A stretch of DNA of 64,000 nucleotides. Origin: AP-15 sp963700195 (GTDB lineage Bacteria > Pseudomonadota > Alphaproteobacteria > ATCC43930 > CGMCC-115725). A model generated the notes under the pieces. The model saw only the letters and a program-made list of their open reading frames with translations. It did not search any database and was not told the DNA's origin. Position 1 is the stretch's first letter; each line of letters begins with the position of its first letter. The DNA is taken from contig CAVOWQ010000030.1 of assembly GCA_963700195.1 (NCBI GenBank), forward strand, positions 114,945-178,944, given 5' to 3'. This document shows, piece by piece, positions 63,876 through 64,000 of the stretch. The position numbers were made by a program, and so were the translations under genes.

Positions 63876-64000
63876 ATGTTGAAGGGTAAGGTGGCCGTCG
63901 TTACCGGCTCGACGAGCGGGATTGGACTCGGGATTGCGCGCGCGCTTGCCGCCGGGGGCGCCGCATCTCGTGATCAACGGCTTCGGCGAGGCCGCAGCGA
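63876..64000 (+). CDS. SDR-family dehydrogenase, 3-hydroxybutyrate dehydrogenase-like (truncated by the window end)
   Basis: Only the first 41 codons are present. MLKGKVAVVTGSTSGIGLGI is the cofactor-binding start of the beta-hydroxybutyrate dehydrogenase subgroup. It would continue ARALAAGGAHLVINGFGEAA if one surplus C near 63960 is removed; as written it goes out of frame. GGGAGGAGC precedes the ATG. The rest lies beyond the window. Confidence 0.75.
   Translation, partial: MLKGKVAVVTGSTSGIGLGIARALAAGGAASRDQRLRRGRS

Noticed and set aside
1..64000. CRISPR arrays, tRNA or rRNA genes, prophage and classical insertion sequences
   Set aside because: No regularly spaced direct repeats, cloverleaf-compatible segments, ribosomal sequences, structural phage genes or transposase motifs were seen on reading both strands. 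The repeats present are palindromic and dispersed.

Overview
The window reads as chromosomal DNA of a high-GC alphaproteobacterium, probably a soil or metagenome-derived lineage near Rhizobiales/Rhodospirillales. The support is a SAM-II riboswitch upstream of metZ, a DUF1127 small protein, several families of palindromic intergenic repeats typical of alphaproteobacteria, and a coenzyme F420 operon with a fused CofG-CofH. I see no rRNA, tRNA, CRISPR array, phage module or canonical insertion sequence.

Layout. 0.1-8.1 kb: a DHA2-type MFS exporter, an amidohydrolase paired with an unrecognised 514-residue protein, a BrnA-like antitoxin remnant, a luciferase-like oxidoreductase, a VOC protein and a MetE-like methyltransferase. 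8.2-8.8 kb: an AbrB/PIN toxin-antitoxin pair. 8.9-18.2 kb: the F420 region. On the minus strand cofE-cofD-cofC-cofGH overlap start-to-stop and are followed by a zinc alcohol dehydrogenase. Two LLM-class (putatively F420-dependent) oxidoreductases lie upstream. 18.2-30.5 kb: a LysR regulator, DUF1127, a CmcJ-like oxygenase, an iron alcohol dehydrogenase, upp, a large SAM/cyclase/ATPase/TPR protein, GNAT, an MBL-rhodanese protein, a broken c-type cytochrome gene and an ABC1 kinase. 30.7-37.7 kb: a probable cell-surface glycan module (galE, glycoside hydrolase-GT2 fusion, ABC exporter, M23 peptidase). 38-41.3 kb: a small SDR/TRAP-receptor/TetR cluster with a divergent VOC gene. 41.3-44.5 kb: sulfur assimilation (SAM-II riboswitch, terminator, metZ, cysI). 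44.5-54.3 kb: two 3-hydroxyacid dehydrogenase-like genes, a DUF559 nuclease bracketed by repeats, and the alpha-2-macroglobulin/pbpC pair. 54.3-64 kb: an alpha/beta hydrolase-like protein, a four-domain rhodanese, DUF35 plus thiolase, a haloperoxidase-like protein, a decayed second thiolase copy, an amidohydrolase, two small exported proteins and the start of an SDR gene.

Two features cut across the whole window. First, about half the genes need at least one single-base frame correction, mostly one surplus base, to restore an otherwise well-conserved protein; 45.9-57.9 kb needs none. I interpret these mainly as sequencing or assembly errors and annotate the affected genes across their full span. 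Second, at least four palindromic repeat families are scattered through it. The commonest (nine copies, up to about 110 bp) sits in frame inside cofGH, spans the start region of pbpC and brackets the DUF559 gene. Another family disrupts the second thiolase copy.
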